Assembly: GCA_022402465.1 (NCBI GenBank)
Contig: JAKRSH010000026.1
Coordinates: 1-64,000 of the forward strand
DNA length: 64,000 nt
Source of the DNA: Leptospiraceae bacterium
GTDB lineage: Bacteria; Spirochaetota; Leptospiria; Leptospirales; Leptospiraceae
Direction: 5' to 3'
Position 1 is the stretch's first letter; each line of letters starts with the position of its first letter. The notes beneath the pieces were generated by a model. The model saw only the letters and a list, made by a program, of their open reading frames with translations. It made no database searches and had not been told where the DNA came from. Shown in pieces: positions 34,581 through 44,729 of this stretch. Both the position numbers and the translations under genes were made by a program.

Positions 34581-36515
34581 TTAATTTATAAATTTATCCC
34601 AGGATTGGGACAAACTCATGGCTCTAAGAATGGACCATATCAGTGCAGAGCCATTTTCTGAATTTGTCATGATGACAACGCCGTATCCCTTGGATTTATG
34701 AAAGATAGCGATTGATTTATGACCTAGACTATGTCCTCCATGGTAGAAATACCAATCCTTCCCGGTAGGATTCAGGAATAATCCCTTGCCTATCCATGAA
34801 TGAATGGATAGATTTGCAGCAGGAACGAGAGGTGTCATCATATCCTTGGCTATGGCTTGTGGTATGAGGGCATCTGTATGCCCTGAAATGGATTTTTGCA
34901 GTGCAATAAAAAAGCTAGCTAGGTCGCGAGGTGTTGTCCACATTCCTCCTGCAGCAAGTTCTGGGTAAGAATAGAACCTAACAGGAACAAGCTTACCATC
35001 TTTATCATGACCAAGTGCACGGTTACTAAGCCTTAAATTAGGATCTTGGACAAAGGTTGAATTTTTCATACCCAAGGCTTGGAATACATATTTATCAACA
35101 AGTCTAGGAAATCTTGCACCGGACTTTTTAGTCATGTATTCTTGCAAAATTGCATACGCACCACCTGAGTATCTGGATTTTTTACCAGGAGAGTAGTAGC
35201 TATAAAGCTCAGGTCCTTTACCTGAATTCAGATCAGAGAGTCGTGCTGCGTTTTGGTTTTCAGTTGTGCTCCAATTTTCTCTTTCCGTAAGTCCCGACAT
35301 ATGGCTCAAGATTCGATTAGCTGTTAGGTTTTGTTTTGAATCCCATGAATTAAGATCAATTTTAGCATCTTTGGCGTATGAATTTAATCTTTCATTTCCA
35401 TTGAAGGAGTTCAGTTCTGCAAATCTAAGATATGTTAAAGCAGTAATAGGTTTTGTCAATGAGCCTGCACGGAACAAAGTGTTGGCATCAACGGGCTTGT
35501 TAGACTCTAATTCCTTGATGCCGTAATTCTCTGCCCACACAACTTTAAAATCTCGAACTAAGGCAATTCCCACAGCTGGAACATTATTTTGTTTCAAAGA
35601 TTCTTGGATACCTATGTACTTTTTAGGATTGTACTTTTTCTGGAATGTGACTTTGCGATTTTCGTAAATTGATTCAGTAATTAATGATTTCCAATTCATC
35701 AATTCGCCTTTAGTCTTATAAAGCTTGGAGATCAAGAGGATAGTGATTTTTTCATGTGGAATCTTGAAGTAGATGTACGAAAAATTCTTTTGAGATGAGG
35801 ATTGCCAGAAAGTATTGCCATCAGTATAAGCTCCGAGGCCGTAGTTAAATTTATTTTCAGCATAAGAATCTTTCAATACTGTAGCTTGGCTTAGTAGAGA
35901 CCTTAGCCCTGATGATAAAATCTTCCCATTGTCCCAGGCCTCATCCCACAATAAAAGATCATCTATTGTGAGTTTTAATTCGTTGTTCTTAGTGAAAAAT
36001 GAATTTTCCATGTCTAAGGGTTCAAAGAATTCCTCTTGGAAAAATTGATTCAAATTCTTCTCACTGAGAGTTGCTATTAAAACTTCCAACCAATGAAGAT
36101 TCTCATTGGACCATATCCAATATTCGCCATAACCTAAATCACTTCCCAAGCAGGAAGTATGGTTCATCAAAGATTTTATTGAAATGGAATGTACGGGAAA
36201 TTGGGGTAGGTAGTCTCGAACAGGTTTGTCAATATTGATCTTGCCTTGGTCAGCCAAGCGAAGTGCGCCCACACTTAGAAAAAGATGTTTCAAGTTCCCG
36301 CCTGAAATTCTGCGATTGAAGTTGCGCCTCTCTTCCAGAACGGCGGATCCATTCTTGATGAGGATATAACCGCCCTGGAAATCATTCTGGCGTAGGAGCT
36401 TGCTTAGATTTTTTTTAAAAAGATTTGAATAGCTGGGTTCATGGGTGCCACAACTCTGAACTAAACAAATAATGCCAAATGCAAATGCAAAGATTCTCAT
36501 TTCTTTTCTTGTCAA
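34581..36515 (-). CDS. Tandem beta-lactamase-fold serine hydrolase lipoprotein, first copy inactive
   Basis: This is a 644-residue lipoprotein (lipobox CLVQSC, about residue 22) made of two penicillin-binding/beta-lactamase-type domains. The second copy, about 290-640, has the SxxK motif RAGSLTKPITAL, a YSGG motif replacing the YxN motif, and YHGGHSLG replacing the KTG box (usual in class C-like esterases). The first copy, about 35-280, shows the same fold order (ALRLADQGKINIDKPVRDYL, LMNHTSCLG) but has LFLSVGAL where the SxxK should be, so it probably lacks activity. It may act on peptidoglycan-like or other amide substrates. It is divergent from murB. Confidence 0.8.
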   Translation of the reverse strand: MTRKEMRIFAFAFGIICLVQSCGTHEPSYSNLFKKNLSKLLRQNDFQGGYILIKNGSAVLEERRNFNRRISGGNLKHLFLSVGALRLADQGKINIDKPVRDYLPQFPVHSISIKSLMNHTSCLGSDLGYGEYWIWSNENLHWLEVLIATLSEKNLNQFFQEEFFEPLDMENSFFTKNNELKLTIDDLLLWDEAWDNGKILSSGLRSLLSQATVLKDSYAENKFNYGLGAYTDGNTFWQSSSQKNFSYIYFKIPHEKITILLISKLYKTKGELMNWKSLITESIYENRKVTFQKKYNPKKYIGIQESLKQNNVPAVGIALVRDFKVVWAENYGIKELESNKPVDANTLFRAGSLTKPITALTYLRFAELNSFNGNERLNSYAKDAKIDLNSWDSKQNLTANRILSHMSGLTERENWSTTENQNAARLSDLNSGKGPELYSYYSPGKKSRYSGGAYAILQEYMTKKSGARFPRLVDKYVFQALGMKNSTFVQDPNLRLSNRALGHDKDGKLVPVRFYSYPELAAGGMWTTPRDLASFFIALQKSISGHTDALIPQAIAKDMMTPLVPAANLSIHSWIGKGLFLNPTGKDWYFYHGGHSLGHKSIAIFHKSKGYGVVIMTNSENGSALIWSILRAMSLSQSWDKFIN

Positions 36516-36545
36516 ATCCTATAATGGTTCATTATCTGAAATAAC

Positions 36546-37493
36546 GTGTTGAAAGAAATCCAAATTCAAGAAGCCATACAAAATCTCCAAGCCTCCCAGG
36601 TTCCTTTTCGAGAGAATTTGAGTCTGGCAAGTCTATCCTCTTTCAAAATTGGAGGAACCGCGCCCTTGGTTGTAGAACCTGGAGAAGATGAACAAATCTA
36701 TTCCTGCCTTGCTATCTTGCAAAAATTGGATCTTCCTTTTAAAATTTTAGGAGGAGGCTCTAATCTTTTAATTTCCGATCATCCTGATGATTTTGTCGTT
36801 CTTCGATTAGCTGGTTCTTATAAGTCCTATGAGATGCTTGAACCTGGAATCTTTCGAATTGGAGCAGCAACTAACACAACACCTACGTTTCGACAAATCT
36901 CCCAAAAAGGGTATAAGGGTGTGGAATTCTTGAGCACCATTCCAGGTTGGACAGGTGGTGCCGTCATGCAAAATGCAGGTTGCTATGGAGGAGAGCTTCT
37001 TGATTTTACAAGTAAAATCGAATTCATTCGAAATGGAGAAATTCATAGTAAGAAGCCCTCTGAAATAGAATACGGATACAGATTTACCGAGTTCTTGCAG
37101 AAGAAAGATAGTATCATACTAAGAGTCGAAATGAAGTTAGACGAGGGAAACTTGGAAGAGATTGAAGAATCTCTTAAAGACAAGAGAGATAAAAGAAATT
37201 CATCCCAACCGGAAAACAAAAAGAGTGCGGGTTCTATGTTCAAGAATCCCAGGCTAAATGATGAACAAGGAAAGCCCATTAAGGCATGGGAATTGATTGA
37301 TAGAGTCGGACTCAGGGGTGCAATCAAAGGTGGAGCGCAAATCTCACCAGAGCATTGTAATTTCATTGTGAATCTTGGCTCCGCCACTGCTCTTGATGTC
37401 CACTACTTAGCATCCTTGGTCCAAGAAAAGGTTCATAAGGAAACAGGAATTCTTCTCAACCGAGAAGTGGAATACTTTGGAAGTATTCCTTAG
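36546..37493 (+). CDS. murB: UDP-N-acetylenolpyruvoylglucosamine reductase
   Basis: This 315-residue FAD enzyme reduces UDP-GlcNAc-enolpyruvate to UDP-MurNAc in peptidoglycan precursor synthesis. The motifs [10 protein letters not shown] (about residues 73-82), [20 protein letters not shown] (about 128-147), SAGSMFKNP with the catalytic Ser (about 227-235) and [18 protein letters not shown] are diagnostic. The C-terminal RE of [10 protein letters not shown] supplies the catalytic Glu. The form is the shorter type with no long insert. The start is a GTG at 36546, with an alternative TTG one codon later; no strong ribosome site decides it. Confidence 0.93.
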   Translation: MLKEIQIQEAIQNLQASQVPFRENLSLASLSSFKIGGTAPLVVEPGEDEQIYSCLAILQKLDLPFKILGGGSNLLISDHPDDFVVLRLAGSYKSYEMLEPGIFRIGAATNTTPTFRQISQKGYKGVEFLSTIPGWTGGAVMQNAGCYGGELLDFTSKIEFIRNGEIHSKKPSEIEYGYRFTEFLQKKDSIILRVEMKLDEGNLEEIEESLKDKRDKRNSSQPENKKSAGSMFKNPRLNDEQGKPIKAWELIDRVGLRGAIKGGAQISPEHCNFIVNLGSATALDVHYLASLVQEKVHKETGILLNREVEYFGSIP

Positions 37494-37512
37494 CTAAAAA
37501 AATCTATATTTT

Positions 37513-39159
37513 TCAAAGCTTCAGCAGAGAAGGATAGTAGTCAGCAGGTTTCTCGTAGCCTAATAATTCTAAAACAGTAGCTGCGATATTGGCTAGGCCG
37601 AAATTTTCATCCTTATTTGGATCCCTTAACTTGAAGTTTTGGTTCTTATCATAGATTACAAAATTAACAGGATTTAGAGTGTGACTGGTCTTAGGTGTAG
37701 GAATTCCATCTTTGACAATAGCTTGTCCCTTCTTATCTAATTGGTACATTTCGTCCGCATTTCCATGATCTGCTGTAATTAATAGAACGATATTTTTCTC
37801 ATCGCATACCTCAATCAATCGACCTACTTCTCTATCAAGAGTTTCTAGGCTTGAAATTGTGGCTTTAAGGTTACCAGTATGTCCTACCATATCTCCGTTC
37901 GCATAATTGACTCTATAAAATTGGTGCTTGTCTTCTCGGATAGCTTTGATTAAAGTATCTGTTATTTCTACTGCTTTCATTGCAGGAGCCTGATCGAATG
38001 GAATAACATCTGATTTAATTTCCACATAAGTTTCATAGTCTTTATCAAAGACTCCGCTTTTGTTCCCATTCCAAAAGTAAGTAACATGACCATACTTTTG
38101 GGTTTCAGAAATTGCATATTGCCCTATCTTTTCCTTAGCAAGGTATTCGCCCATAGTTCTTTCTATGGCTGGAGGTGTTACAAGATATCTTGGTGGAATA
38201 AATAAATCTCCATCATATTGCATCATCCCTGCGAATTCAACTTTGGGGTAAAGGATTCTATCAAAGAGAGTAAAATCTTTTTCTGTAAATGCTCGTGAAA
38301 TTTCAATCGCACGATCTCCTCGAAAATTAAAGAAGACAACAGAATCATTATCTTCCATACTTCCGATAGGTCTGCCATCTTTCCCTATTACAAAGCTTGG
38401 AAGGTATTGATCTATGACTGTTGGATCTTCCTTGCGAAATGTTTCAATAGCAAGTTGAGCAGATGCAAACATTCTGCCTTCACCCAATACATGAATCTTC
38501 CAGCCACGCTCAACCATGGACCAATCTGCTTCATATCTATCCATAGTGATGGTCATTCGTCCACCGCCACTCGCAATAGCAACATCTATTCCATCTGATT
38601 TTAGTTTGGTGATCTTCTCTTCTAAAGGGATAACATACTCAAGAGCGGATTTTTCTGGAACATCTCTTCCATCTAACAAGATATGTATGCGAATTTTCTT
38701 TACATCGTCGTTAACTGCTCTATCCATCATATTTAAAAGATGATTTATATGCGCATGCACATTCCCATCTGAGAGTAAGCCTAGGAAATGCAAAGTAGAC
38801 TGATTCTTGATAACGTTCTGAATTAAATTGACCCAGCATTCCCCACGGTAAATCTCACCTGAATCAATAGAATTACTCACCAATTTCGCTCCTTGGTCGT
38901 AGATTCTTCCACATCCAAGTACGTTGTGTCCGACTTCTGAATTTCCCATATCTTCATCAGATGGCATCCCAACTGCTTTACCATGTGCCTGCAAGCGAAC
39001 TGTGGGGAATTGATTCCAAAGTCGATTTAAATTAGGTAGATTGGCTCCTTGGATAGCATTGCCCTGTTCAAGAGTAGTTGGTGCCGAACCAAGGCCGTCT
39101 AGGACTACGAGAAGAACCTTATGAGAATTTGCATTTTGTTTTTTATGGAGTGCGAGCAT
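37513..39159 (-). CDS. gpmI: 2,3-bisphosphoglycerate-independent phosphoglycerate mutase
   Basis: This is a 548-residue alkaline-phosphatase-superfamily mutase of glycolysis, interconverting 3- and 2-phosphoglycerate with two Mn ions. [14 protein letters not shown] gives the first metal-binding Asp, [15 protein letters not shown] contains the phosphorylated Ser, and [15 protein letters not shown] and [12 protein letters not shown] hold further metal ligands. The length fits (about 510-550). An upstream TTG extends the frame 12 codons to 39195; the ATG at 39159 is the more likely start but neither has a strong ribosome site. It is convergent with murB. Confidence 0.93.
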   Translation of the reverse strand: MLALHKKQNANSHKVLLVVLDGLGSAPTTLEQGNAIQGANLPNLNRLWNQFPTVRLQAHGKAVGMPSDEDMGNSEVGHNVLGCGRIYDQGAKLVSNSIDSGEIYRGECWVNLIQNVIKNQSTLHFLGLLSDGNVHAHINHLLNMMDRAVNDDVKKIRIHILLDGRDVPEKSALEYVIPLEEKITKLKSDGIDVAIASGGGRMTITMDRYEADWSMVERGWKIHVLGEGRMFASAQLAIETFRKEDPTVIDQYLPSFVIGKDGRPIGSMEDNDSVVFFNFRGDRAIEISRAFTEKDFTLFDRILYPKVEFAGMMQYDGDLFIPPRYLVTPPAIERTMGEYLAKEKIGQYAISETQKYGHVTYFWNGNKSGVFDKDYETYVEIKSDVIPFDQAPAMKAVEITDTLIKAIREDKHQFYRVNYANGDMVGHTGNLKATISSLETLDREVGRLIEVCDEKNIVLLITADHGNADEMYQLDKKGQAIVKDGIPTPKTSHTLNPVNFVIYDKNQNFKLRDPNKDENFGLANIAATVLELLGYEKPADYYPSLLKL

Positions 39160-39320
39160 AGTATCCAATTTTAATAAGTTACAGTATTTTTTCAATCAGA
39201 AGTTAAAAGACCATCTACTCATAAGGCACTTATTAGAAATAAAAATCAATTCCAATCGCATTGTGTCTTCTGGTAAACATCAGAATGAATTCGTTTGAAA
39301 TCTAAAATGAACTAAAAATA

Positions 39321-40508
39321 TTATTTCAATTCAATTAAATCGACAGGAGTTAATGATAGAGGAATAGCTGTTAGTGTTAACCGACGAACAGTTCCATTTG
39401 TATCAAAAATTAATACACCAGGATTTCTGAAATCTGAAATGCCAACTGCTAGTAGTCCTTCTTGAGTAAGTAAAATTCCTGAGAAATTTGTTCCTTGAGA
39501 GCTTGGGACGTCCAAAAGAATTGAAATGATCTGACCTGAGGAAGGATTGAAGGAAATTATTTTTTTATTAAAATTTTTATCCAATACTGATGCGAAACCC
39601 AAATCAGCATTTTTAATTTGAAAGCCTAGAATGTCACCACCTGCTGTAGTTTCTGCTAGCAGAAAGCCAGTACGAAAAGAATTCGTTCTTGGATTGAAAG
39701 CTTCAATACCTCCATCCAATTCAGAAATAAAACCTAAACGATTCGGTGTTGCAAATAGTATATGTACTTCACCAAAAATGTCAAGAATTTGTGGTTTGGA
39801 AAAAGGATTTGCCGATTGGAATTCGAATGTATTGATTACTGTGTCTGTAGCGGGATTGATTTCAAGTAAGAATGATTTGCCTGAAGGAGGCAGGAAGCCA
39901 AGTGGATTGTTTCTGTCTAATCTTTGCAAGGTGATAAATACTCTATCTCCTAATTTTGTCATCCATGACATTTCCGGATTACCATCAATTATTCCTCCCG
40001 CTGAAGTAGGTTCAGCGAAGCTTGATAGGTTGATTTGTCCAAGGGCTTGTCCTGTAAATGGTTGAACGACTAACAAAGATGAGCTATTGAATCTACTTAC
40101 GTAAGCTTTGTTCTCATTAAAAAGTAAAATATCTTGGGGATTGGTTCCCTGTCCTACGGAGTATTCCGTTTCAGTTGTATTTGCTAAGTTAGGATTCAGA
40201 ATTTGAATTGTATCCTTGTTCAAACGATTGATGATAAATACCTTTCCATTATAAAAGCGAGCTACTGCATCTGAATGAATTGGGGTTAATCCTGGCAAGG
40301 CATAGCCAGCATTAGGATCTACAACATTATATCTTCCGCCTCCTCCAAAGTCTGTTGTCACCACACCTATATTATTGGGAGATCCTTGGAATAAAAGTAA
40401 AGTCTCAAGACCTGGTCTTTTGATTTCATTGCAGCCTATCAAAACTAAGATCATGTATATAAGAATTATTAATTGAAATTTTTTAAGAGAAGATTCTATA
40501 ATTTTCAT
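39321..40508 (-). CDS. Beta-propeller-like lipoprotein in the cobalamin-regulated operon
   Basis: This is a 395-residue predicted lipoprotein (lipobox VLIGC, Cys about residue 26). The mature part repeats short beta blades (GKVFIINRLNKDTIQILNPN, KAYVSRFNSSSLLVVQPF, GKSFLLEINPATDTVINTFE, GLLAVGISDFRNPGVLIFD) of the NHL/PQQ or YncE type. It is the third gene of a unit starting at a cobalamin riboswitch and begins two bases after the TonB-dependent receptor gene, so it is probably a substrate-binding partner on the outer membrane surface. The specific ligand (corrinoid or bound metal) is inferred from that context. Confidence 0.75.
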   Translation of the reverse strand: MKIIESSLKKFQLIILIYMILVLIGCNEIKRPGLETLLLFQGSPNNIGVVTTDFGGGGRYNVVDPNAGYALPGLTPIHSDAVARFYNGKVFIINRLNKDTIQILNPNLANTTETEYSVGQGTNPQDILLFNENKAYVSRFNSSSLLVVQPFTGQALGQINLSSFAEPTSAGGIIDGNPEMSWMTKLGDRVFITLQRLDRNNPLGFLPPSGKSFLLEINPATDTVINTFEFQSANPFSKPQILDIFGEVHILFATPNRLGFISELDGGIEAFNPRTNSFRTGFLLAETTAGGDILGFQIKNADLGFASVLDKNFNKKIISFNPSSGQIISILLDVPSSQGTNFSGILLTQEGLLAVGISDFRNPGVLIFDTNGTVRRLTLTAIPLSLTPVDLIELK

Positions 40509-40510
40509 GC

Positions 40511-42529
40511 TTAAAACCTCATACTCAGATTAAGATACCAAATTCTACCCGGAAGCGGGTAGCCAATTAAATCAGAAAATTTTTTGTCTGTGATATTTCG
40601 AACATCTAAGCCTAGCTTCCAATCTTCCCCAGTTTCCTTCTTGTTAAAGCTATACGAAATAAAGGCACCATATAAATCTCTTGCTGGAAGATAATTCACA
40701 AATTCATTGGTTCGATCGCGAAAGACAGCTCCTATAAAAGTGAAATCAGCTCCAATATCAAAATTGTACAATTTGTATTGTAATGAGCTATAGACTTCAT
40801 TTACAGGTCTTAGAGGAAGATACTTGCCTCTAAGAGCAGGAGACTCGGAATCATTTTTAGCTATAGAGTAGGTATAATTTATTTTTCCTTTCCAATCTCT
40901 CCAATCTAGTATTTGAGAAAATTCAAACCCATTGATAATTGCTCTGTCAACATTCTCTGCTCTCAAACTGAATTGAGAATTGGGTACAAAAAGTATCATA
41001 TCTTGAATATTTTTCCTGAACCAAGTAAGTTCAGACTTTGAAGAGATTTTATAAAATTGAGTATGAAGAAAGATTCCAATTTCTTTATTCAATGAGATTT
41101 CTGGTCTTAAATTGCTATTGCCTAGGATCTGTCCTCTTTCACCAAATAACTCCAGAAATGAGGCTACTCTAGATGCTCGATTTGCGTTCCCTTTCAAACC
41201 AAATTTAGTATCACTTATTTGGTATATATTCCAAAGCAAACCTAGTCTAGGGTTGAATAGTTTAGTTGTCTTATTCATATAGCGTCCGTTATCTTCAAAT
41301 ACATCTTGGTAATCATCGTATGAAAAACTTGGAATTAAGAAGAATCGTTTTTGAAAAAGTTGTATTTCATCCTCTACTTGAAAATTTCCATGTCTTCGGT
41401 TTCGAATGGGCTCTGATTCTAATTTCACATGATCTGAATTCCGTCTATCTCTTCTAAAATCTTCTTTTTCAGCATTCATTGAAAATCGTAGTATTTGATA
41501 ATAATCTAATAAGTAGATTGTTGGAGATAATTGAAATCCTTTTGTATCGGAATTTGTATTAGCATTCGTTCTACCTGAACTAAATTCAGATCTTGGATCG
41601 AAGAAAGTATCTTCGAAAGTAGTAAAGTATGTTCTGGTTTCTAATTGAAGTTGTTCAAATAAAAATTCCTTAGTATTAGTGCTTAAACCTGCTGTATACT
41701 TTGTATATTTTCTTTGAGTTTTTTCCGTTTGATTATTACCTGGACCAGGAATTCCTAATCTTCTATGGTTGACATCTGTAAAGAGTTTTATTTCTGTTCC
41801 TTTCCAATCCCAAAAGAAAGATCCTGATCCTTGCGCTCTTTCAAACCATGCATTCTTTCTTCGATCAATTGTATCATCTAAAGTATTTAGTAAAATAGTT
41901 CCCTTGTCATTCAAGAAGGAATAATTTTGATCTGATTTTTCAGTGAGTGCGAACAATGTGTATCCAAAGTCTTTATCTTGGTTAGTATTGGAATGACTAA
42001 TACTTAGTTTGCCAGTATTATAAGAACCTCCCCCTAGATTGACTCTGGTAGAATTCTTTATTGGTTTCATGGTCCTGAGATTTAAAGCTCCTCCTATGGA
42101 AGATCCGGTAAAACCAAAAGGCACTCCTGATTTGTAGACTTCGATAGCTTCTAAGTTATCAAAAGGTAGATCGGCAAGATTCACCTCGCCACTTTGTGCA
42201 TTTGTAAAGGGAATTCCATCTACATAATATCTGGATTGATTCGGATTGGTTCCTCGGATAGATAGAGTGGAATAGGAACCTAATCCACCGAACGATCTAA
42301 CTCTCAAACCTGCTTCTCTTTCTAAGATTTCTGGAAGTGAAGTATAACGATTCTTAGATGATTCAAGGTCAATTTCTACATTAGATCCAGAAATAAATTT
42401 TTGATTAGTCTGAGATTCTTGATTTTTTTTACCCTCAATAACTACAATTTTGTCAGCCTGAATTTCTTTAGTTTCCTGTGAATATATAGAAACGCTGATA
42501 AGAAAAAGACCGATGTATACTAAAGGCAT
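40511..42529 (-). CDS. TonB-dependent outer-membrane receptor, BtuB-like by context
   Basis: This is a protein of about 672 residues. The frame continues 53 codons upstream to 42688 but that part overlaps the lipoprotein gene; starting at the ATG at 42529 gives MPLVYIGLFLISVSIYSQ, a signal peptide cleaved after YSQ. The plug domain contains ERQ-like GLRVRSFGGLGSYSTLSIRG and DGIPFTNAQSGEVNL (about residues 75-125), and the C-terminus GRIWYLNLSMRF ends in an aromatic residue, as in barrels. A cobalamin riboswitch upstream indicates cobalamin or corrinoid uptake. The ATG is two bases from the previous stop. Confidence 0.88.
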   Translation of the reverse strand: MPLVYIGLFLISVSIYSQETKEIQADKIVVIEGKKNQESQTNQKFISGSNVEIDLESSKNRYTSLPEILEREAGLRVRSFGGLGSYSTLSIRGTNPNQSRYYVDGIPFTNAQSGEVNLADLPFDNLEAIEVYKSGVPFGFTGSSIGGALNLRTMKPIKNSTRVNLGGGSYNTGKLSISHSNTNQDKDFGYTLFALTEKSDQNYSFLNDKGTILLNTLDDTIDRRKNAWFERAQGSGSFFWDWKGTEIKLFTDVNHRRLGIPGPGNNQTEKTQRKYTKYTAGLSTNTKEFLFEQLQLETRTYFTTFEDTFFDPRSEFSSGRTNANTNSDTKGFQLSPTIYLLDYYQILRFSMNAEKEDFRRDRRNSDHVKLESEPIRNRRHGNFQVEDEIQLFQKRFFLIPSFSYDDYQDVFEDNGRYMNKTTKLFNPRLGLLWNIYQISDTKFGLKGNANRASRVASFLELFGERGQILGNSNLRPEISLNKEIGIFLHTQFYKISSKSELTWFRKNIQDMILFVPNSQFSLRAENVDRAIINGFEFSQILDWRDWKGKINYTYSIAKNDSESPALRGKYLPLRPVNEVYSSLQYKLYNFDIGADFTFIGAVFRDRTNEFVNYLPARDLYGAFISYSFNKKETGEDWKLGLDVRNITDKKFSDLIGYPLPGRIWYLNLSMRF

Positions 42530-42531
42530 AA

Positions 42532-43395
42532 TTATCGAGTAGTTGTAGATTTTGCAATCACACCGTCTATATCGGCTGATTGACGAAAGACTGCTAGTGG
42601 TGCTACAAATCCTTGTGATTGAGAAGATCTCATTCGAATATAAACAAAACCATTTGTTCGAATAGCATCCCTTTGTCCAACCGTACATCCTGAACCAAAG
42701 TCTGTGCTATCTAAATCGAAACCGTCTCCACCTGAGGTCCCCATAAAAAAACTAGAACCTGATGTTTGTTTAACGGCATTGTCAAATAAATTAGAAACAG
42801 GAATAGGATTGGAGCTCATGTTGTATAAAACAGGTGTTAATCCTGCAAAATTTCTCCAATCTTCTCTATTCTGAGTAGCGGTTCCACCACCAGCAAAACT
42901 AGGTGTAAATCCACAATAGTTAACATTATCTTCGCTAAGATCTACTACAATTGGTTCAACGAAATAAGTAGTAGCGCCTTGATTGCGAAATGCATTTTCA
43001 AAAACGATAAAGTCCACGCCTGAAACATTCAATACTCGCTTATCCTTCCAACTAAGGATAAGACTTGCTCCGACTCCTGTAGTTTCAAGTTCGTAGATAT
43101 CCAAGCTACCAGAATTTTCACCACTTCCGCAGATTCCATTTATAGCCTTTGATGGATCACCAAACTCTCGTGAGCTGGAGCCGGGGGCAGATACAATTTC
43201 ATTTGCAAGATTTACATCAGAAGGTAGAGTCTTAGGCGGACACTCTATGTTTGTCCTTGAGGATGATGAAGATGAGGCTAATGCTAAAAAAAGAAGATCA
43301 CTATTATTTTCAGCTTTTTTCTCTAATGGATTGCAATATGTAAGTGAAATCCCCAAAAATAGAATCATACTTAATGTCTGTAATTGAATATACAT
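42532..43395 (-). CDS. Cell-surface lipoprotein of the cobalamin operon
   Basis: This is a 287-residue lipoprotein (lipobox ISLTYC, about residue 21) first in the cobalamin-regulated operon. A Ser-rich linker (ASSSSSSRTN) follows. The mature region contains VSGVDFIVFENAF and GFDLDSTDF-like segments, paired Cys, and acidic loops resembling beta-sandwich metal or ligand binding; no family is certain. Co-regulation with a TonB-dependent receptor suggests it presents substrate at the outer surface. The start ATG is four bases after the AAAGGGG ribosome site that may be hidden in the riboswitch hairpin. Confidence 0.75.
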   Translation of the reverse strand: MYIQLQTLSMILFLGISLTYCNPLEKKAENNSDLLFLALASSSSSSRTNIECPPKTLPSDVNLANEIVSAPGSSSREFGDPSKAINGICGSGENSGSLDIYELETTGVGASLILSWKDKRVLNVSGVDFIVFENAFRNQGATTYFVEPIVVDLSEDNVNYCGFTPSFAGGGTATQNREDWRNFAGLTPVLYNMSSNPIPVSNLFDNAVKQTSGSSFFMGTSGGDGFDLDSTDFGSGCTVGQRDAIRTNGFVYIRMRSSQSQGFVAPLAVFRQSADIDGVIAKSTTTR

Positions 43396-43399
43396 GGTA

Positions 43400-43590
43400 C
43401 CCCTTTGTGAAACTTCGGGGCCCCCTCATAAGAACTGTTTTCTTGTGAGTGTGTTCAGTGTCTATTCCACGAGACAATCAGAACGGGGAAGATCGGGCTA
43501 TCAAATGGCAAATTTGCCATCTGTTACCGTTGCGGGTCAGCACAGGAATCTCACCTGTTTCCTCCCTGAAGAGTGATTCAATTATTTTAC
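43400..43590 (-). promoter_or_regulatory. Cobalamin riboswitch
   Basis: On the minus strand the conserved cobalamin core is seen: AGGTGAGATTCCTGTGCTGA then CCCGCAACGGTAACAG (about 43520-43560). Further down a diverged B12-box-like AGCCCGATCTTCCCC (43485-43499) and paired elements around CTGAACACACTCAC follow. Close to the gene start, GGGGCCCC and the ribosome site AAAGGGG four bases before ATG can pair through CCCC and GGGG, giving translational shut-off when cobalamin binds. It precedes a lipoprotein/TonB receptor/lipoprotein operon, the classical target of this riboswitch. Exact ends are approximate. Confidence 0.88.
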
Positions 43591-43709
43591 CTAAGGTCCT
43601 GTGGTCAATGGCTTTTTTAGCGAGAGGAATAGATTGGATAAGACCTCAGAATCAAGCATTCCTGCTAAAAAAAGGATGAATCTTTCCCTTGCACTTAGAA
43701 TCTGGACTT

Positions 43710-44696
43710 ATGAAAAAATTCGATGTTTTTGGTGTTGGAAATGCCTTAGTTGATATTATAGTTTTGCTAGATGATTCTTTCCTTAAAGAAAATAATTTAC
43801 AAAAGGGCGTGATGACTCTTATTGATGAAACCAGTCAGGGAAGTCTTCTTTCTAGCCTACATGATTATAAGAAGAATCTTCGTTCTGGTGGTTCAGCTGC
43901 GAATACTATGATCGCCTTATCTAACTCTGGTGGTACAGGTTGTTACACAGGAAAGGTAAGTCATGATACATATGGTGAATTTTATAAGAAGGATATAGAG
44001 GAAGCAGGAATTGTATTTGAAACAAAGCCAGACACGGAAGGTCATACGGGAACTTGTTTAATTCTAACCACACCAGATGCAGAGCGTACTATGCTTACTT
44101 CTTTGGGAATCTCTACAACTCTTAAGCCAAGCGATATAGATGTTGAAAGACTTAAAGCATCAAAATATTCTTATATTGAAGGATATCTTTGGGACGGTGA
44201 TTCAACGAAAAAAGCAAGCGAGTTAACCATGAAGCTTTCCAAAGAAAATGGAGTAAAGGTAGCATTTACTTATTCAGATCCTTTTTGTGTGAATCGTACT
44301 AAGGATGAATTTATTCAACTAACAAAGGATTATGTGGATGTGGTTTTTTGCAATTTAGAAGAAGCGTATGCGCTTACTGGTAAGGACTCTCCAGACTCTG
44401 CCTTGCAAGAACTTGCAAAACTTTCCTCTATGTGTTTTATGACTGCTGGAAAGGAAGGTGCCTACGTCTTGGAAAACGGAAAATCCATCTTAGTTCCAGG
44501 TTTTCCAGTTAAACCAATCGATACCACTGGTGCAGGGGATTCTTTCGCTGCAGGTGTTCTCTACGGATTAACCCAAGGATATTCTCCAGAGAAGGCAGCT
44601 CGTTGGGGTAACTATGTTGCATCCAGAGTAGTACAAGAAATTGGTCCTCGTCTAACAGTAAAATTAATGGGTAGACAAGACGAAATTTTAGCTTAG
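43710..44696 (+). CDS. PfkB-family carbohydrate/nucleoside kinase
   Basis: This is a cytosolic kinase of about 328 residues. From the ATG at 43710 (the upstream extension to 43689 has no ribosome site) it reads KKFDVFGVGNALVDIIVLLD. GGSAANTMIALSNSGG (about residues 54-69) and IDTTGAGDSFAAGVLYGL (about residues 273-290), with the catalytic Asp in the GAGD anion hole, are the two PfkB signatures. The N-terminal GNALVD form is common in adenosine-kinase-like members. Substrate (adenosine, ribose or another sugar) is not fixed. It is divergent from the cobalamin operon. Confidence 0.9.
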   Translation: MKKFDVFGVGNALVDIIVLLDDSFLKENNLQKGVMTLIDETSQGSLLSSLHDYKKNLRSGGSAANTMIALSNSGGTGCYTGKVSHDTYGEFYKKDIEEAGIVFETKPDTEGHTGTCLILTTPDAERTMLTSLGISTTLKPSDIDVERLKASKYSYIEGYLWDGDSTKKASELTMKLSKENGVKVAFTYSDPFCVNRTKDEFIQLTKDYVDVVFCNLEEAYALTGKDSPDSALQELAKLSSMCFMTAGKEGAYVLENGKSILVPGFPVKPIDTTGAGDSFAAGVLYGLTQGYSPEKAARWGNYVASRVVQEIGPRLTVKLMGRQDEILA

Positions 44697-44729
44697 CACC
44701 AGATTAATGATCCAATGAATTATTCTACA

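Noticed and set aside
40511..42688. 53-codon upstream extension of the TonB receptor
   Set aside because: It overlaps the lipoprotein gene in another frame, is Cys/Tyr/Ser-rich without a signal peptide, and the ATG at 42529 gives a proper signal peptide.
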